A DNA stretch of 35,477 bases from JAPXRI01 sp033813635 (GCA_033813635.1 JAPXRI010000032.1:1-35477); one strand, 5' to 3'; shown: positions 9,188 to 18,900, counted from the first letter of the stretch. The notes: generated by a model not told the origin, from the sequence alone. Numbers and translations: made by a program.

Positions 9188-9847
9188 TTATTCGCCGTAG
9201 AGCTTGTTTTCAAGGTCCGTTAAGCGGTAGCAGAGCGTTGTCAGCGAGTCCGAAATATGCACGTTCTCCACAAGAATATTCGCCGCTTCGATCAGCGGGA
9301 GGTCTTCGTTGGTGAAGTTCCAGATCGCTTTGACGCCGCAGTCCTTAAGATATGAAGCGCCTTCCTGCGCCTTGTCCCTCGGCACGGTGAGGACGCCGAT
9401 ATCCGGCTTGTTAGCCGGCGTGATGACCGTCCCGATATCCTTGACGTCGTATATCGGAACGCCGTTAACGGCGGTGCCGATAAGCGCCTGATCGACGTCG
9501 AAGGCGGCGATCAGGTTAAAGCCCCTTCTCTCGAACCCAAAGTTATCGATGAGCGCGCGGCCCATTCTGCCGGCTCCCATTATGACGATCCGATACCCGG
9601 CGTCCAGCCCGAGTATTTTGGTGATTTCTCTGTTCAAAGCCTCAACGTCATAGCCGCAACCCTGCTGTCCGAAATCGCCGAAGCAGTTAAAGTCCTGCCG
9701 TACCTGCGAAGCGGTCAGCTCCATGCAGTCCGCAAGGTCGCGGGAGGAGATTTGCTTAACGCCGTTTAAGTACATCTCGTTTAGATAACGGTAATACCTC
9801 GGAAGCCTGCGAATCACAGCCATGGATATAAACCCGTTTCTGCTCAA
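9188..9847 (-). CDS. rex: Redox-sensing transcriptional repressor Rex
   Basis: About 219 aa. An N-terminal winged helix (PRYYRYLNEMYLNG, SSRDLADCMELTASQVRQDF) is followed by a Rossmann domain with the NAD(H) motif IMGAGRMGRALI. Rex senses the NADH/NAD ratio and represses fermentation and respiration genes. Two TTG codons compete as start. The one at 9847 has AGGGG nine bases upstream, whereas the one at 9856 abuts it, so 9847 is preferred and gives the typical MSRNGFISMAVIRRLPRYYRYL N-terminus. It sits about 40 nt after the dehydrogenase gene and is probably cotranscribed with it. I saw no clear Rex operator (TTGTTAA-type palindrome) near. Confidence 0.95.
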   Translation of the reverse strand: MSRNGFISMAVIRRLPRYYRYLNEMYLNGVKQISSRDLADCMELTASQVRQDFNCFGDFGQQGCGYDVEALNREITKILGLDAGYRIVIMGAGRMGRALIDNFGFERRGFNLIAAFDVDQALIGTAVNGVPIYDVKDIGTVITPANKPDIGVLTVPRDKAQEGASYLKDCGVKAIWNFTNEDLPLIEAANILVENVHISDSLTTLCYRLTDLENKLYGE

Positions 9848-9894
9848 TTTAAGCAACCCCTTTTTGAATCATACATGTATCGTATTACAAACGC

Positions 9895-11049
9895 TTACTT
9901 CAGATCGGCCATCGTCTCCATCATGTAGTCGGCAAACTCCGCGCCGGTGGCTCCGCCAGGCCGGCCGGTAATTTTCATTTTGGCGTTTTCGCCGGAGCAG
10001 ATGTCGAGCGCGTCGGACAGCAGCTTCGCCCTGTCGCCGTAGCCGATATGCTCAAGCAGCAAAACGCACGCTCTGAGTACGGAGCTCGGGTCGGCATATG
10101 CAGCCCGGCCCTCCTCGACCATCCGCGGTGCGGAGCCGTGGATCGCCTCGAACATCGCGTATTTTTTGCCGATGTTCGCGCTGCCCGCCGTACCTACCCC
10201 GCCCTGAATCTCCGCCGCCTCGTCCGTAAGAATATCGCCGTAGAGGTTCGGGAGGACGATGACTGAAAAATCGCGGCGGCGCTTTTCGTCGAGCAGCTTT
10301 GCGCTCATGATGTCGACAAACCAGTTGTCGTGCTCAATGTCCGGGTATTCGGCGGCGATTTCCTCAAATATTCTTAAGAACTTCCCGTCCGTCGTCTTGA
10401 TAATGTTTGCCTTGGTGACGGCGTCAACCCTTTTGCGCCCGGTCTTCTTCGCGTATTCAAACGCGAGCCGGATAATCCGCTCAGTGCCCTGGGTGGTGGT
10501 GACGCAGAAGTCCACCGCAAGATCGTCGTTGATATTGATGCCGAGGCTGCCGACGGCGTATGAGCCCTCGGTGTTCTCTCTGAAAAAGACCCAGTCTATC
10601 CCCGCGGCGGGAATCTTGACGGGGCGGACGTTCGCAAAAAGGTCAAGCTCCTTGCGCATAGCGACGTTCGCGCTCTCGATATTCGGCCACTTGTCCCCGG
10701 CTTTGGGCGTCGTCGTCGGCCCTTTGAGTATCACGTCGCAGGTCTTCAGTTCGGCAAGCACGTCGTCCGGAATCGCTTTGCGGCACTCCGCCCGTTTTTC
10801 GATCGTAAGGCCGTCAACTTTTTTAAATTTGATCTTACCGCTCTCCGTCTCTTTCGCAAGAAGATTCCGGAGAACTCTTTCGCCCTCCGCGGTAATCGCG
10901 GGGCCGATTCCGTCCCCTCCGCAGATCCCGATGACGATTTCTGGAAGGGATGCGTAGTCCGTAAAACCGCCTTCGCTTTTCATCTTCCTGATTCTTTCCA
11001 GCTGACCGGTAATGATTTTTTCAAAATGTTCAGACGGGCTTACAGACAT
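9895..11049 (-). CDS. Isocitrate/isopropylmalate dehydrogenase family, probably NAD(P)-dependent isocitrate dehydrogenase
   Basis: 384 aa beta-decarboxylating dehydrogenase. Visible motifs are the N-terminal GGDGIGP, the phosphate-loop region around ESANVAMRKELDLFANVRPVK, the RENTEGSYA segment and the metal-site aspartates in VIVLPNLYGDILTDEAAEIQGG. EAIHGSAPR marks the cofactor-binding loop. The family converts isocitrate to 2-oxoglutarate or 3-isopropylmalate to 2-oxoisocaproate. There are no leu genes nearby, and the pairing with rex favours a redox-linked isocitrate dehydrogenase, but substrate is not proven. An N-terminal extension of about 35 residues precedes the usual fold start. It has its own strong promoter at 11100-11128. 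Confidence 0.85.
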   Translation of the reverse strand: MSVSPSEHFEKIITGQLERIRKMKSEGGFTDYASLPEIVIGICGGDGIGPAITAEGERVLRNLLAKETESGKIKFKKVDGLTIEKRAECRKAIPDDVLAELKTCDVILKGPTTTPKAGDKWPNIESANVAMRKELDLFANVRPVKIPAAGIDWVFFRENTEGSYAVGSLGININDDLAVDFCVTTTQGTERIIRLAFEYAKKTGRKRVDAVTKANIIKTTDGKFLRIFEEIAAEYPDIEHDNWFVDIMSAKLLDEKRRRDFSVIVLPNLYGDILTDEAAEIQGGVGTAGSANIGKKYAMFEAIHGSAPRMVEEGRAAYADPSSVLRACVLLLEHIGYGDRAKLLSDALDICSGENAKMKITGRPGGATGAEFADYMMETMADLK

Positions 11050-11099
11050 ATTTAATCCTCCGATATCAATTCATAACGAAAAAAGATAATTATGCTTTT

Positions 11100-11128
11100 A
11101 TTATACATTTTTGTACCGAGGTTGTCAA
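11100..11128 (-). promoter_or_regulatory. Sigma-A promoter of the dehydrogenase-rex operon
   Basis: On the minus strand TTGACA (11128-11123), a 17-nt spacer and TATAAT (11105-11100) are both perfect consensus. The start codon is about 50 nt downstream, preceded by a GGAGGATTAAAT ribosome site. Confidence 0.9.
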
Positions 11129-11192
11129 CAAGGGGCTTTACAATGAGTTATCCACGTTATCCACATGGTTTTCCACAATGTGTAAATGCTAT

Positions 11193-11207
11193 TTTCCCTA
11201 AGGGAAA
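11193..11207. repeat. 15-bp operator-like palindrome
   Basis: TTTCCCT and AGGGAAA flank a single central A, a perfect 7-bp inverted repeat between the DnaA-like boxes. It may be a binding site for a dimeric regulator; nothing shows which one. Confidence 0.35.
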
Positions 11208-11249
11208 TCGCGAAATTCGACAAAATTCCACATAATCCGAAAAGCCATT

Positions 11250-11283
11250 TTTATATTGGACCGGAGCCGGCGGTCCATAAAAA
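11250..11283. repeat. Extended imperfect hairpin downstream of tsaD
   Basis: TGGACCG (11257-11263) and CGGTCCA (11271-11277) form a 7-bp stem with a 7-nt loop. Flanking T-rich and A-rich tracts could extend it by about 7 bp past a 3-nt bulge. Because the T run is on the 5' side on both strands, it does not look like a standard intrinsic terminator, though it is the only hairpin after tsaD. Confidence 0.4.
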
Positions 11284-11390
11284 TCTCGTTTTGCATATCC
11301 GCAAAATAACCAAAAATAAATTATTTTTTCGTGGATAATAACGGATTTCAGGGGCCGGTGTAAAGCGGAAATTACTGAAAGTAATATCGA

Positions 11391-12428
11391 TTAAAAAGAA
11401 AGATCCGGCGACATCGTCGCGAAGGCGTTTTGGGAAAGGGGAGCACGGGCGCCGCCGAGAAACGCGTAATAGCCGGCGCAGCCTACCATCGCGGCGTTGT
11501 CTCCGCAGAGGGATTGGGGCGGGATGAACGGCTTAAAGCCGTTCTCCGCGCAGAGGCGCTTAAGCTCGCCGCGGAGGAACGAGTTCGCGGCGACGCCTCC
11601 GGCGAGGGCGATCTTGGTGCGGTTTTTCAGCTTGGCCGCGGTAATCGCGCGCTGAGCCAGCATTTCGGCGACGGCGACCGCGGTGCTCTTGGCGAGCACC
11701 GCCCTGTCCAGCAGCGCGAAGGCGTCGCCGCTTTTATCCTTTTGGGCCGTGCTGTTCACCATATTAATCACAGCCGTTTTAAGGCCGGAGAACGAGCAGT
11801 CCAGCGGCGCGTCCTGAAAAGAGGGCCTCGGGAGCGCATACAGTGGGACATCGTCCGGAACCGTGCGGGCCAAGGCGTCGAGCTCCTTCCCGCCGGGGTA
11901 GGGGAAGCCGAGAACCCGCGCCACCTTGTCGAAGGCTTCTCCGGCCGCGTCGTCCCGGGTGGAGCCGAGGACGCTTATCATGTCATAGTCGGTGACGTCG
12001 ATAAACATCGTGTGCCCGCCCGAGGCGACAAGGCAGGTAAAGGGCGGAACCAGCTCGGGAAACGCAATGTAATTGGCGGCAATATGCCCCTTGATATGGT
12101 GGACCGGGATTAGCGGGATACCGAGAGCGTAGGCCGCGGCCTTCGCGAAGCCGAGTCCGGTGAGCAGAGCCCCGATCAGTCCGGGCGCGGTTGTGACCGC
12201 GACGGCGTCAAGTTCGGTCTTGGCGATGCCGGCTTTGGAGACCGCATCGGAGACGGTCTGCGCGATGGTCTCGATATGCTTTCTCGACGCGATTTCGGGC
12301 ACCACGCCGCCGTATACGGCGTGCAGGGCGATCTGCGAATAGACCTCCGAGGATAAAACCTCGCGGCCGTCCCGCGTGACGGCCGCTGCGGTCTCGTCGC
12401 ACGAGGTTTCTATCGATAAAATCAGCAT
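11391..12428 (-). CDS. tsaD: tRNA N6-adenosine threonylcarbamoyltransferase TsaD
   Basis: 345 aa Kae1/TsaD protein of the ASKHA fold, the usual length. With TsaB and TsaE it transfers threonylcarbamoyl to A37 of ANN-decoding tRNAs. Key motifs are the N-terminal SIETSCDETAAAV, the metal-binding pair in VHHIKGHIAAN, the phosphate loop SGGHTMF and the ALAGGVAANSFLR segment. It is the last gene of the polA-ywlE-rimI-tsaD run and starts 20 nt after the rimI stop. tsaB and tsaE, often adjacent in Firmicutes, are not in the window. The ribosome site is weak (GGTG). Confidence 0.95.
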   Translation of the reverse strand: MLILSIETSCDETAAAVTRDGREVLSSEVYSQIALHAVYGGVVPEIASRKHIETIAQTVSDAVSKAGIAKTELDAVAVTTAPGLIGALLTGLGFAKAAAYALGIPLIPVHHIKGHIAANYIAFPELVPPFTCLVASGGHTMFIDVTDYDMISVLGSTRDDAAGEAFDKVARVLGFPYPGGKELDALARTVPDDVPLYALPRPSFQDAPLDCSFSGLKTAVINMVNSTAQKDKSGDAFALLDRAVLAKSTAVAVAEMLAQRAITAAKLKNRTKIALAGGVAANSFLRGELKRLCAENGFKPFIPPQSLCGDNAAMVGCAGYYAFLGGARAPLSQNAFATMSPDLSF

Positions 12429-12448
12429 TATTTTTCACCAGGGATTTT

Positions 12449-12898
12449 TTAGCAGTTTTTCAGATTCAGCGCCATAATCAGCGCGTCCTCGGCCGGATTT
12501 TTGTAATATGCCGGCCTTTTTGCGATTGTCCGGAAGCCGGCGCTCTCGTAGAGAGCGCCGGCCGGCAAGTTGCTCTCCCTGACCTCCAGAGTGATTTCAT
12601 TTAAGCAGAGTTCTCGGGCGTTTTCGACGATTTTGTTCAAAAGCATGCGGCCGATGCCCTTTCTCCGGTAATTGTCCGCGACGGCAATCCGTGTAATCTC
12701 GCCCACGTCGCAGATCGCGAGGTAGCCGCCGTACCCGCATACCGTAAGGCCGTCCATCACGGTATAGTAATGAGCCAGCGGGTTGTTGCACTCGCCGTCG
12801 AGCATCGCCTCGCTCCAGGGGTCCGAAAAGCATCTGCGCTCAAGCTCCGCGCAGAGGTCCACGTGGTAGGGAGTCATCTCCATCAGTACGAACGGCAT
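12449..12898 (-). CDS. rimI: Ribosomal protein S18-alanine N-acetyltransferase RimI
   Basis: 149 aa GNAT acetyltransferase. The acetyl-CoA-binding segment is RIAVADNYRRKGIGRMLLNKI (R/Q-x-x-G-x-G/A pattern inside), followed by EVRESNLPAGALYESAGF, the typical RimI motif B region. It acetylates the N-terminus of ribosomal protein S18. The position directly before tsaD is the conserved rimI-tsaD pairing of Firmicutes. Its start codon overlaps the stop of the upstream phosphatase gene by one base, implying translational coupling. Confidence 0.9.
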   Translation of the reverse strand: MPFVLMEMTPYHVDLCAELERRCFSDPWSEAMLDGECNNPLAHYYTVMDGLTVCGYGGYLAICDVGEITRIAVADNYRRKGIGRMLLNKIVENARELCLNEITLEVRESNLPAGALYESAGFRTIAKRPAYYKNPAEDALIMALNLKNC

Positions 12899-13329
12899 CA
12901 GCCATTTCCTCCGATTTCCGCAAGGATTTGGACGACTGCTTTTTTCAGCGCGGCGGCGCAGCGCCTGTAATCCTCAGGCCCGCCGCCGTATGGGTCCGGT
13001 ATAGGCGGCTCGAGGGCAAAAACTTTCTCTTTGGCCTCTGGGAACGCCAGGCGGACGGCGGCTGCGTGTCTCTCCGACATGCAGAAAATCCTGTCGGCCC
13101 AGTGACAGAGCTCTTTTGTGATGAGGCACGAACAGTGGCCGCTGATATCGGCTCCGAGCTCCCTGGCGGCCTCGATCGCGTACTTGCTCGCCCCCTCGCC
13201 GGAAAAGGCCGAGATGCCGCAGGAGGAGGCCCGGTGGGGGAGGTTGCTTTTTCCGCAGAGGAAGTTGAAAATCCCCTCGGCCATCGGACTCCGGCAGGTG
13301 TTGCCCGTACATACAAAAAGAATGTTCAT
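12898..13329 (-). CDS. Low-molecular-weight phosphatase, probably protein-arginine phosphatase (YwlE-like)
   Basis: 143 aa LMW-PTP fold. The P-loop at the very N-terminus is VCTGNTCRSPM with nucleophile C7 and R13; the general acid is D112 in IPDPYGGG. The residue at position 11 is Thr, as in Bacillus YwlE, where Thr versus the Ile of classical tyrosine phosphatases confers phosphoarginine specificity. That supports protein-arginine dephosphorylation opposing a McsB kinase, which is not in this window. The gene overlaps both neighbours (polA stop and rimI start) by one base. Confidence 0.85.
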   Translation of the reverse strand: MNILFVCTGNTCRSPMAEGIFNFLCGKSNLPHRASSCGISAFSGEGASKYAIEAARELGADISGHCSCLITKELCHWADRIFCMSERHAAAVRLAFPEAKEKVFALEPPIPDPYGGGPEDYRRCAAALKKAVVQILAEIGGNG

Positions 13330-15935
13330 CAGGCGCGCTTAGCCTCCGCCCAGGATTTTCCCGCTCCGCTGTCGGCCGTCAGTTTCACCGAGAGCTGCGC
13401 CGCGTATTCCATCTCATAGGATAAAAGCGCTTTGACCCGCTCGGTCTCGTCTGCGGGGGCCTCGACAATCAGCTCGTCGTGGACCTGCAGGATCAGCTTG
13501 GCGCGCAGGCCCTCGTTTTTCATGCGCCTTGCGACGTTGACCATGGCCCGCTTGATAATGTCCGCGGCAGTGCCCTGAATCGGCGTGTTCAGCGCGACGC
13601 GCTCGGCGGCGGTGCGGATATTGTGGTTGGTCGACCGGATGTCCGGGAGGTAACGGCGGCGGCCGTCAAGCGTGGAGACATAGCCGTCTTCCTTAGCCTG
13701 CGCGATCACCCTGTCCATATATTTTTTCACGCCGGAGTATTTTGTCAGATATTTTTCGATAATCCACTTAGCCTCCGAGCGGGAAGTGCCGATGTCGTCC
13801 GCCAGCGAGAAATCGGAGATGCCGTAGACAATTCCGAAATTGACGGCCTTGGAAAAGCTCCTCTGCTTCGCTGTTACCTGCTCCGGCGGCACGTCGAACA
13901 CCTGCGAGGCGGTGATGCGGTGGATATCCTCTCCGTTTTCAAACGCCTTTTTCATGATCTCGTCGTTGGCCGTGTGTGCTAGAATGCGGAGCTCGATCTG
14001 CGAGTAGTCCGCGTCGACGAGTAAATACCCCTCCCTTGCGACAAACATGTCGCGGAAGCGGCTGCCGGGTTCGCTTCTGACCGGGATGTTCTGGAGATTC
14101 GGCTCGGACGAGCTCAGCCTTCCCGTGACCGTCCCGGTCTGGTTGAACGTGGTGTGGATCCGCCCGTCTGCGGAGACAACCTTTAAAAGCCCGTCCACAT
14201 AGGTGGATTTGAGCTTTGAAAGATTCCGGTATTCCAAAATTTTCGGGATGATCTCGTGGTAGGGCGCGAGGTGTTTGAGCACGTCGTAGTTTGTTGAATA
14301 ACCGGTCTTTGTCTTTTTTCCCGAGGGCAGGCGGAGCTTTTCGAACAGCACCTCGCTGAGCTGCTTCGGGGAGGCGATGTTGAAGCGCTCGCCGGCCAGC
14401 GCGAAAATCTCCTTTTCAAGATTTCCGACGCTTTTGTCGAGCTCGACGCCGAAATCGGTCAGAGCGTCGGTGTCCACCAGGAACCCCTCGTTTTCCATGT
14501 CCGCGAGCACAGCGCAGAGCGGGAGCTCGACGTCGTAATAGAGTCTCTCGACGTTGATTTCCCGGAGCTTTTCGGCGAGGACGGGGCGAAGGCGGTATGC
14601 AGCCCCGCTCTCCGAAGCGGCGTCCGCGAAGCCCTCAAGCGGGGACTGGGACCCGTCATCGCCGGTGTCGATGCAGTAGCCAAGCTCTTTTTCGCAGAGC
14701 GCGCCGATTTCCATCGGCTCGCTTAAAAGATATGCCGCGAGCATCGTATCAAAGCAGATATCGGGGGAGGGCAGGCCGTTTGAAAGGCAAAAGCGGAAGA
14801 TGGGCTTGGCGTTGTGGCAGATCAGCCGCACATCGGATGAAAACAGCACCGACAAAAGGGCTTTTGTGTTCTCGTCGGACTCCGGCGTAAAAAGAAGCGT
14901 GTTTTCCCCGAAGGAGACGGCGAAGGAGGAGGCCCCGTCGATGGCGAAGCCGACCTCCCCCCGTAGACCGGAAACGGCGGATTTCGCCTTTTCAAAATCG
15001 GAGATTTCCTCTTTAACGGAGGCTTTTCTCTCGGATACGGATATAACCTCCGTTTTTTGAGGCGGCTTCAGCCCGAGCCGCGCGATGATGCTCCGCATCT
15101 CAAGCTTGTCGAGCAGGGCGTAGAGCCTGTCGTTGTCAAAGGCTGAAAAGGAAAAGCACTCCCGGGTACAGCTGATCGGCGCGTCCCTGTCGATGGTCGC
15201 GAGACTCCGGCTCATATAGGCGGATTCTTTCCCGGCGATCAGCTTTTCCCTCACGGCGGGCTTGATGTCGGGGGAGTCAATATTCTGATAGACCCCGTCG
15301 AGCGTTGAAAACCTGATAATAAGGTCGAACGCGGTTTTTTCGCCAATTCCCCGAACGCCGGGAATGTTGTCGGAGGCGTCCCCCATAAGGGCCTTGACAT
15401 CGATGAACTGCTCGGGCTCAATGCCGTAATCGAGATTGATCGTCAGCGCGTCGTAGAGCTTCGATTCCGTATGCCCGGCGCGGGTGGAGACATATTTCAA
15501 AACCGTGCCGCCGCCGACCAGCTGAAGGCTGTCTCTGTCGCCGGTTACGAGGACGCACTCGTCCCCGTAACCGGTGATTTTTTTGCTTAAGGTGCCCAGC
15601 AGATCGTCGGCCTCGTAGCCCGGGAGCTCGTAGCGCCGGATGTTCATCGCGTCCAGCAGCTCCTTTAAAAGGGGAACCTGCATCGCCAGCTCTTCCGGCA
15701 TCGGCTTGCGCTGTGCTTTGTAGCCGTCGAAGCTCTTGTGCCGGAACGTCGGCTCCTTTAGGTCGAAGCATACCGCGAGGCCGTCCGGGTTGTCCTCTTC
15801 CCTCAGCTTCAGCAGAATGTTCAGAAAGCCGAGCAGCGCGTTTGTATATACGCCGTCGCCGGTCGAGAGCAGCCGAATCCCGTAAAACGCCCTGTTAATG
15901 ATGCTGTTGCCGTCAATCAGCATGATCTTGCCCAT
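13329..15935 (-). CDS. polA: DNA polymerase I
   Basis: 868 aa. Order: 5'-3' exonuclease domain (about residues 1-290, with IDGNSIINRAFYG, the LPGYEADDLLGTL metal site and GIGEKTAFDL helix-hairpin-helix), a 3'-5' exonuclease-like domain, then the polymerase domain with motif A DADYSQIELRILAH, the O-helix RSFSKAVNFGIVYG and motif C LQVHDELIVE. The proofreading domain lacks the D-x-E metal motif (it reads VGFAIDGASS), so it is probably inactive, as in Bacillus. I chose ATG at 15935, which has AGGAAG seven bases upstream, over the in-frame GTG at 15941. It follows the mannosidase gene by only 41 nt, which suggests read-through transcription from there. Confidence 0.96.
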   Translation of the reverse strand: MGKIMLIDGNSIINRAFYGIRLLSTGDGVYTNALLGFLNILLKLREEDNPDGLAVCFDLKEPTFRHKSFDGYKAQRKPMPEELAMQVPLLKELLDAMNIRRYELPGYEADDLLGTLSKKITGYGDECVLVTGDRDSLQLVGGGTVLKYVSTRAGHTESKLYDALTINLDYGIEPEQFIDVKALMGDASDNIPGVRGIGEKTAFDLIIRFSTLDGVYQNIDSPDIKPAVREKLIAGKESAYMSRSLATIDRDAPISCTRECFSFSAFDNDRLYALLDKLEMRSIIARLGLKPPQKTEVISVSERKASVKEEISDFEKAKSAVSGLRGEVGFAIDGASSFAVSFGENTLLFTPESDENTKALLSVLFSSDVRLICHNAKPIFRFCLSNGLPSPDICFDTMLAAYLLSEPMEIGALCEKELGYCIDTGDDGSQSPLEGFADAASESGAAYRLRPVLAEKLREINVERLYYDVELPLCAVLADMENEGFLVDTDALTDFGVELDKSVGNLEKEIFALAGERFNIASPKQLSEVLFEKLRLPSGKKTKTGYSTNYDVLKHLAPYHEIIPKILEYRNLSKLKSTYVDGLLKVVSADGRIHTTFNQTGTVTGRLSSSEPNLQNIPVRSEPGSRFRDMFVAREGYLLVDADYSQIELRILAHTANDEIMKKAFENGEDIHRITASQVFDVPPEQVTAKQRSFSKAVNFGIVYGISDFSLADDIGTSRSEAKWIIEKYLTKYSGVKKYMDRVIAQAKEDGYVSTLDGRRRYLPDIRSTNHNIRTAAERVALNTPIQGTAADIIKRAMVNVARRMKNEGLRAKLILQVHDELIVEAPADETERVKALLSYEMEYAAQLSVKLTADSGAGKSWAEAKRA

Positions 15936-15976
15936 TTTCACACTTCCTTTCGGCTGTTCTCCGCCGAAGAAAAAAA

Positions 15977-18900
15977 TCAGAAAACGACCTTTATCGTTTT
16001 TATCTCAAACGGGCGGAATGTGAGGCTGACGTTTTCCGAAGCCGGCAGTTCCTCAAGCTCCTCCTCGAGCATGTTTGTCAGCTTCAGAGCTTTCGGGGCT
16101 ACGCCGAGCTTCAGCGTCGTGCGGGTTCTGCCGCCCTCTGCCTCGTAAAGCCTCAGGATGAACGCCCTTTCGTTGTTTTCAAGCGCGTCCTCGCAGGGCT
16201 TGATTGTCTCGACTATCACGTTTTCATCGGAGGTCTGCGCAAGGCTTTCGATTTTCGCTTCGCCCGGGAGGATTACGGGCTTGTAATTGAGGGCGTAGGC
16301 CGGGCGTACAACGCTGGCCGCGCTAAAGCCGCAGTTGTGCGGAAGGAACGAGTATTCGCAGTAGTGCTTCCCGTGGTCGCCGGTGTAGTCCGGACGGCAA
16401 CCGCCCTTGTGGAGCGTGAGCCTGAGCTGCCCGCCATAGGCGGAGATCGCGTACTTGCAGTCGTTTAAAATCGAGACGCCGTAATTTGGCTCGGAAAGAT
16501 CGGTGTATTTGTGGTTTAAAACCTCGAATTTCGCCTGCTCGACAGACGTGTTCCGCGTGGTGGGGCGCTTTAAATAGCCAAATTGGATCTCCTGGCGGAC
16601 AAAATCCGAGAAAACGCCAGTGTCAAACGCCGCTTTCAGCAGACGGTGGTCGTCGTTCCAGTCCATCAGGGTCTCGAAACGCACCTCCGGCGTAAAGGCG
16701 GAGAAGACCATATCCTGCGTAAGGCTCGATTTTTCGGTCAGTTGGTATTTTCTGCGGATGCGGAACTCTACCGCGCCGTCAGAGACCACTTCCTCGGACA
16801 GGAGCTCCGAGCAGTCGTTAAACTTCAAAAGGATATCCGCGTCGATATCCCAGTTGTCCCACTGGGCGGGGACGTCCTCCGCGATGAGGAACGTGTTGAG
16901 CGGGAAGCCCTCACCGCGCAGCTCGCGATCGGCCGGCTTGTCCACAAAGGACAAAATCGTGCCGTTGGCGGCGAATTTAACCGTGGCGAACGGCGTGTTG
17001 AGGGTGCGGTTCTCGTATCTGAACGGGGAAACCGGCTCCGGCGCGCCGTTTTCAAGGCTGAAGACCTCGCTTGCGTACGGGGCGATGCAGACGCCGGCCA
17101 CGGCGAGCTTTTTCGTCCCGTCAAGCTTTTCCACGCACTGCTGCGCTTTGACGCCGGAGAGGATTTTGTCCGGGATAAAGTCGAAGTAGAGGGTATCCGA
17201 GCGCTCGAAGGACATCGGGTTGTACACCGTGACCCTGGCCGGGGCCGCGGCCGGCGAGAGCTCGGCTTGCGTCAGCGAGGCGGCGTCGGCGATGAGCTCG
17301 GGCATTTCGCGCTTGCACTGGGCGTTGGCCCGCGGAATGCAGGTGCCGGGCAGGATGTCGTGGAACTGATTGACCAGCAGACGGTTCTCCAGGTGGTTGA
17401 ACTTCACGTCCGACGGGACTCTGCCGTCGATGACGGCCCCGGCGACCGTCGCGGCTTCGAGGTTGTGGAGCGCGATTTCGGCGAGGCGGTTGTTCCTCTT
17501 AATCTCGTGCTGGTTGGTCAGCGTGCCCCTGTGGAGCTCGAGGTAGAGCTCTCCGGCGTAGGTCGCCGGGTCCTTGACCTCGTTTTCGAGGCGGTGCATG
17601 AATTTCGAGACGGTGGTGAACTCGTATTTCGGGCAACCCTCAAGATCACGGCAGCGCCGCGCGATCTCGATCTGGTCCCACTGGGGTCCGCCGCCGCCGT
17701 CGCCGTAGCCGAACGAGACCAGCTTGCTCTCGGAGACGTTCTTTTGCCTCAGCGCGTCGGCGTTGTTTTGATCGTAGAACAGCGGCATTATCTCTTCGGG
17801 CGAGGTGCCGATATGGGTCTTGTTGAAATGGGCGAACACCTTTGTGCCGTCGATACCCTGCCAGTAGAAGGTGTCGTACGGGAAGGGGTTGGTGTCGTTC
17901 CAGGCGATTTTTGTCGTCAGGAAATAATCAACGCCGCAGCCCTTCATAATCTGCGGGATGGCCGCGGAGTACCCGAAGGTGTCCGGCAGCCAGAAGCAGT
18001 CGGATTTGTAGTTGAAGTATTTCTTTGTGAAGCGCTGGCCCCATACAAACTGCCTTATCATCGACTCGCCGGATGTGATATTGCAGTCGCACTCCACCCA
18101 TACTCCGCCGTTGGGCTCATAACGCCCGGCGGCGACTTTTTCACGTATGCGCTCAAAGAGCTCGGGGTAGTGCTTGCGGATCATCTCGCTGTGGTAGGAT
18201 GAGCTCTGGACAAAGGTGTACTCGGGGTACTGAGCCATCAGGTTCATCTGGTTTGAATAGGTGCGGGCGCATTTTTTTATCGTCTCGTCGATGTGCCAGA
18301 GCCACGCGGTATCCATGTGCGAATGGCCGATCACACCGCAGTAGGGGATGACCGATGTGCCGTTGCCCTTGGCCAGCGCGGGGGCCATGATTTCAAGCCC
18401 TTTTTCCAGCCCCCTGTCGAACTCCTCCCGCGAGACGTCATACGGGGAGTAATAGACGGCTTTATGCAGCTGGACGAGGGTGTTTTCGATTTCGGCCTTA
18501 CGGAACGAGCGGTCGTCAAGCGCTTTATAAAGAGAAAGGAGGGTTTTCAGGTCCAGCATGAAGCGGGAAACGAGCTCGTTTCTGACGCAAATGTCGATAC
18601 TGTCGAACTCAAAGCGGAAATCCGGGTGCGGGCGGGTCTGGAACGGCAGCTCGCCCATAATGTAGTGGCCGGCGTAAAACTCCACCGCGAGATCGATATA
18701 CTGCCCGGCCTGCGCGGACTTCGTGATCATGTCGCAGTAGTGATTGCCGTGCCCGGTCATCACTATCTTTGTCGCGAAGGTGCCCATCGCCTTTCCATCC
18801 ACCCAGAGGAGAGCCTCATACCCGCCGACGTTGGGACGAAGGAACAGCGGCCGCCCGGCGTACTCCTTCGGCACGGTGTAGCCGGTTTTAAACCAGCAGT

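Larger units (their letters stand above)
11148..11338. promoter_or_regulatory. Cluster of DnaA-box-like sites
   Basis: Nine-base matches to the DnaA box TTATCCACA: TTATCCACG (11148-11156) and TTATCCACA (11157-11165) directly abutting, TTTTCCACA (11169-11177), and on the opposite strand TTATCCACG (11330-11338). The region is AT-rich and 341 bp long without a gene (11050-11390). The first three boxes lie 20-50 bp upstream of the -35 element of the dehydrogenase-rex promoter. No dnaA, dnaN or rpmH is near, so this may be a DnaA regulatory or titration site rather than oriC. Confidence 0.55.

Noticed and set aside
11120..11131. Rex operator at the TTGTTGACAA sequence on the minus strand
   Set aside because: It is explained by the -35 TTGACA and lacks the TTAA-N4-TTAA core of known Rex sites.
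11050..11390. Main chromosomal origin (oriC)
   Set aside because: DnaA boxes are present, but no dnaA, dnaN or rpmH is near and genes on both sides run in the same direction, so I report only a DnaA-box cluster.
16583..18202. 539-codon open frame antisense to the mannosidase
   Set aside because: It is a GC-driven shadow of the GH38 gene, whose catalytic motifs are intact in the other strand; the frame has no family motifs.
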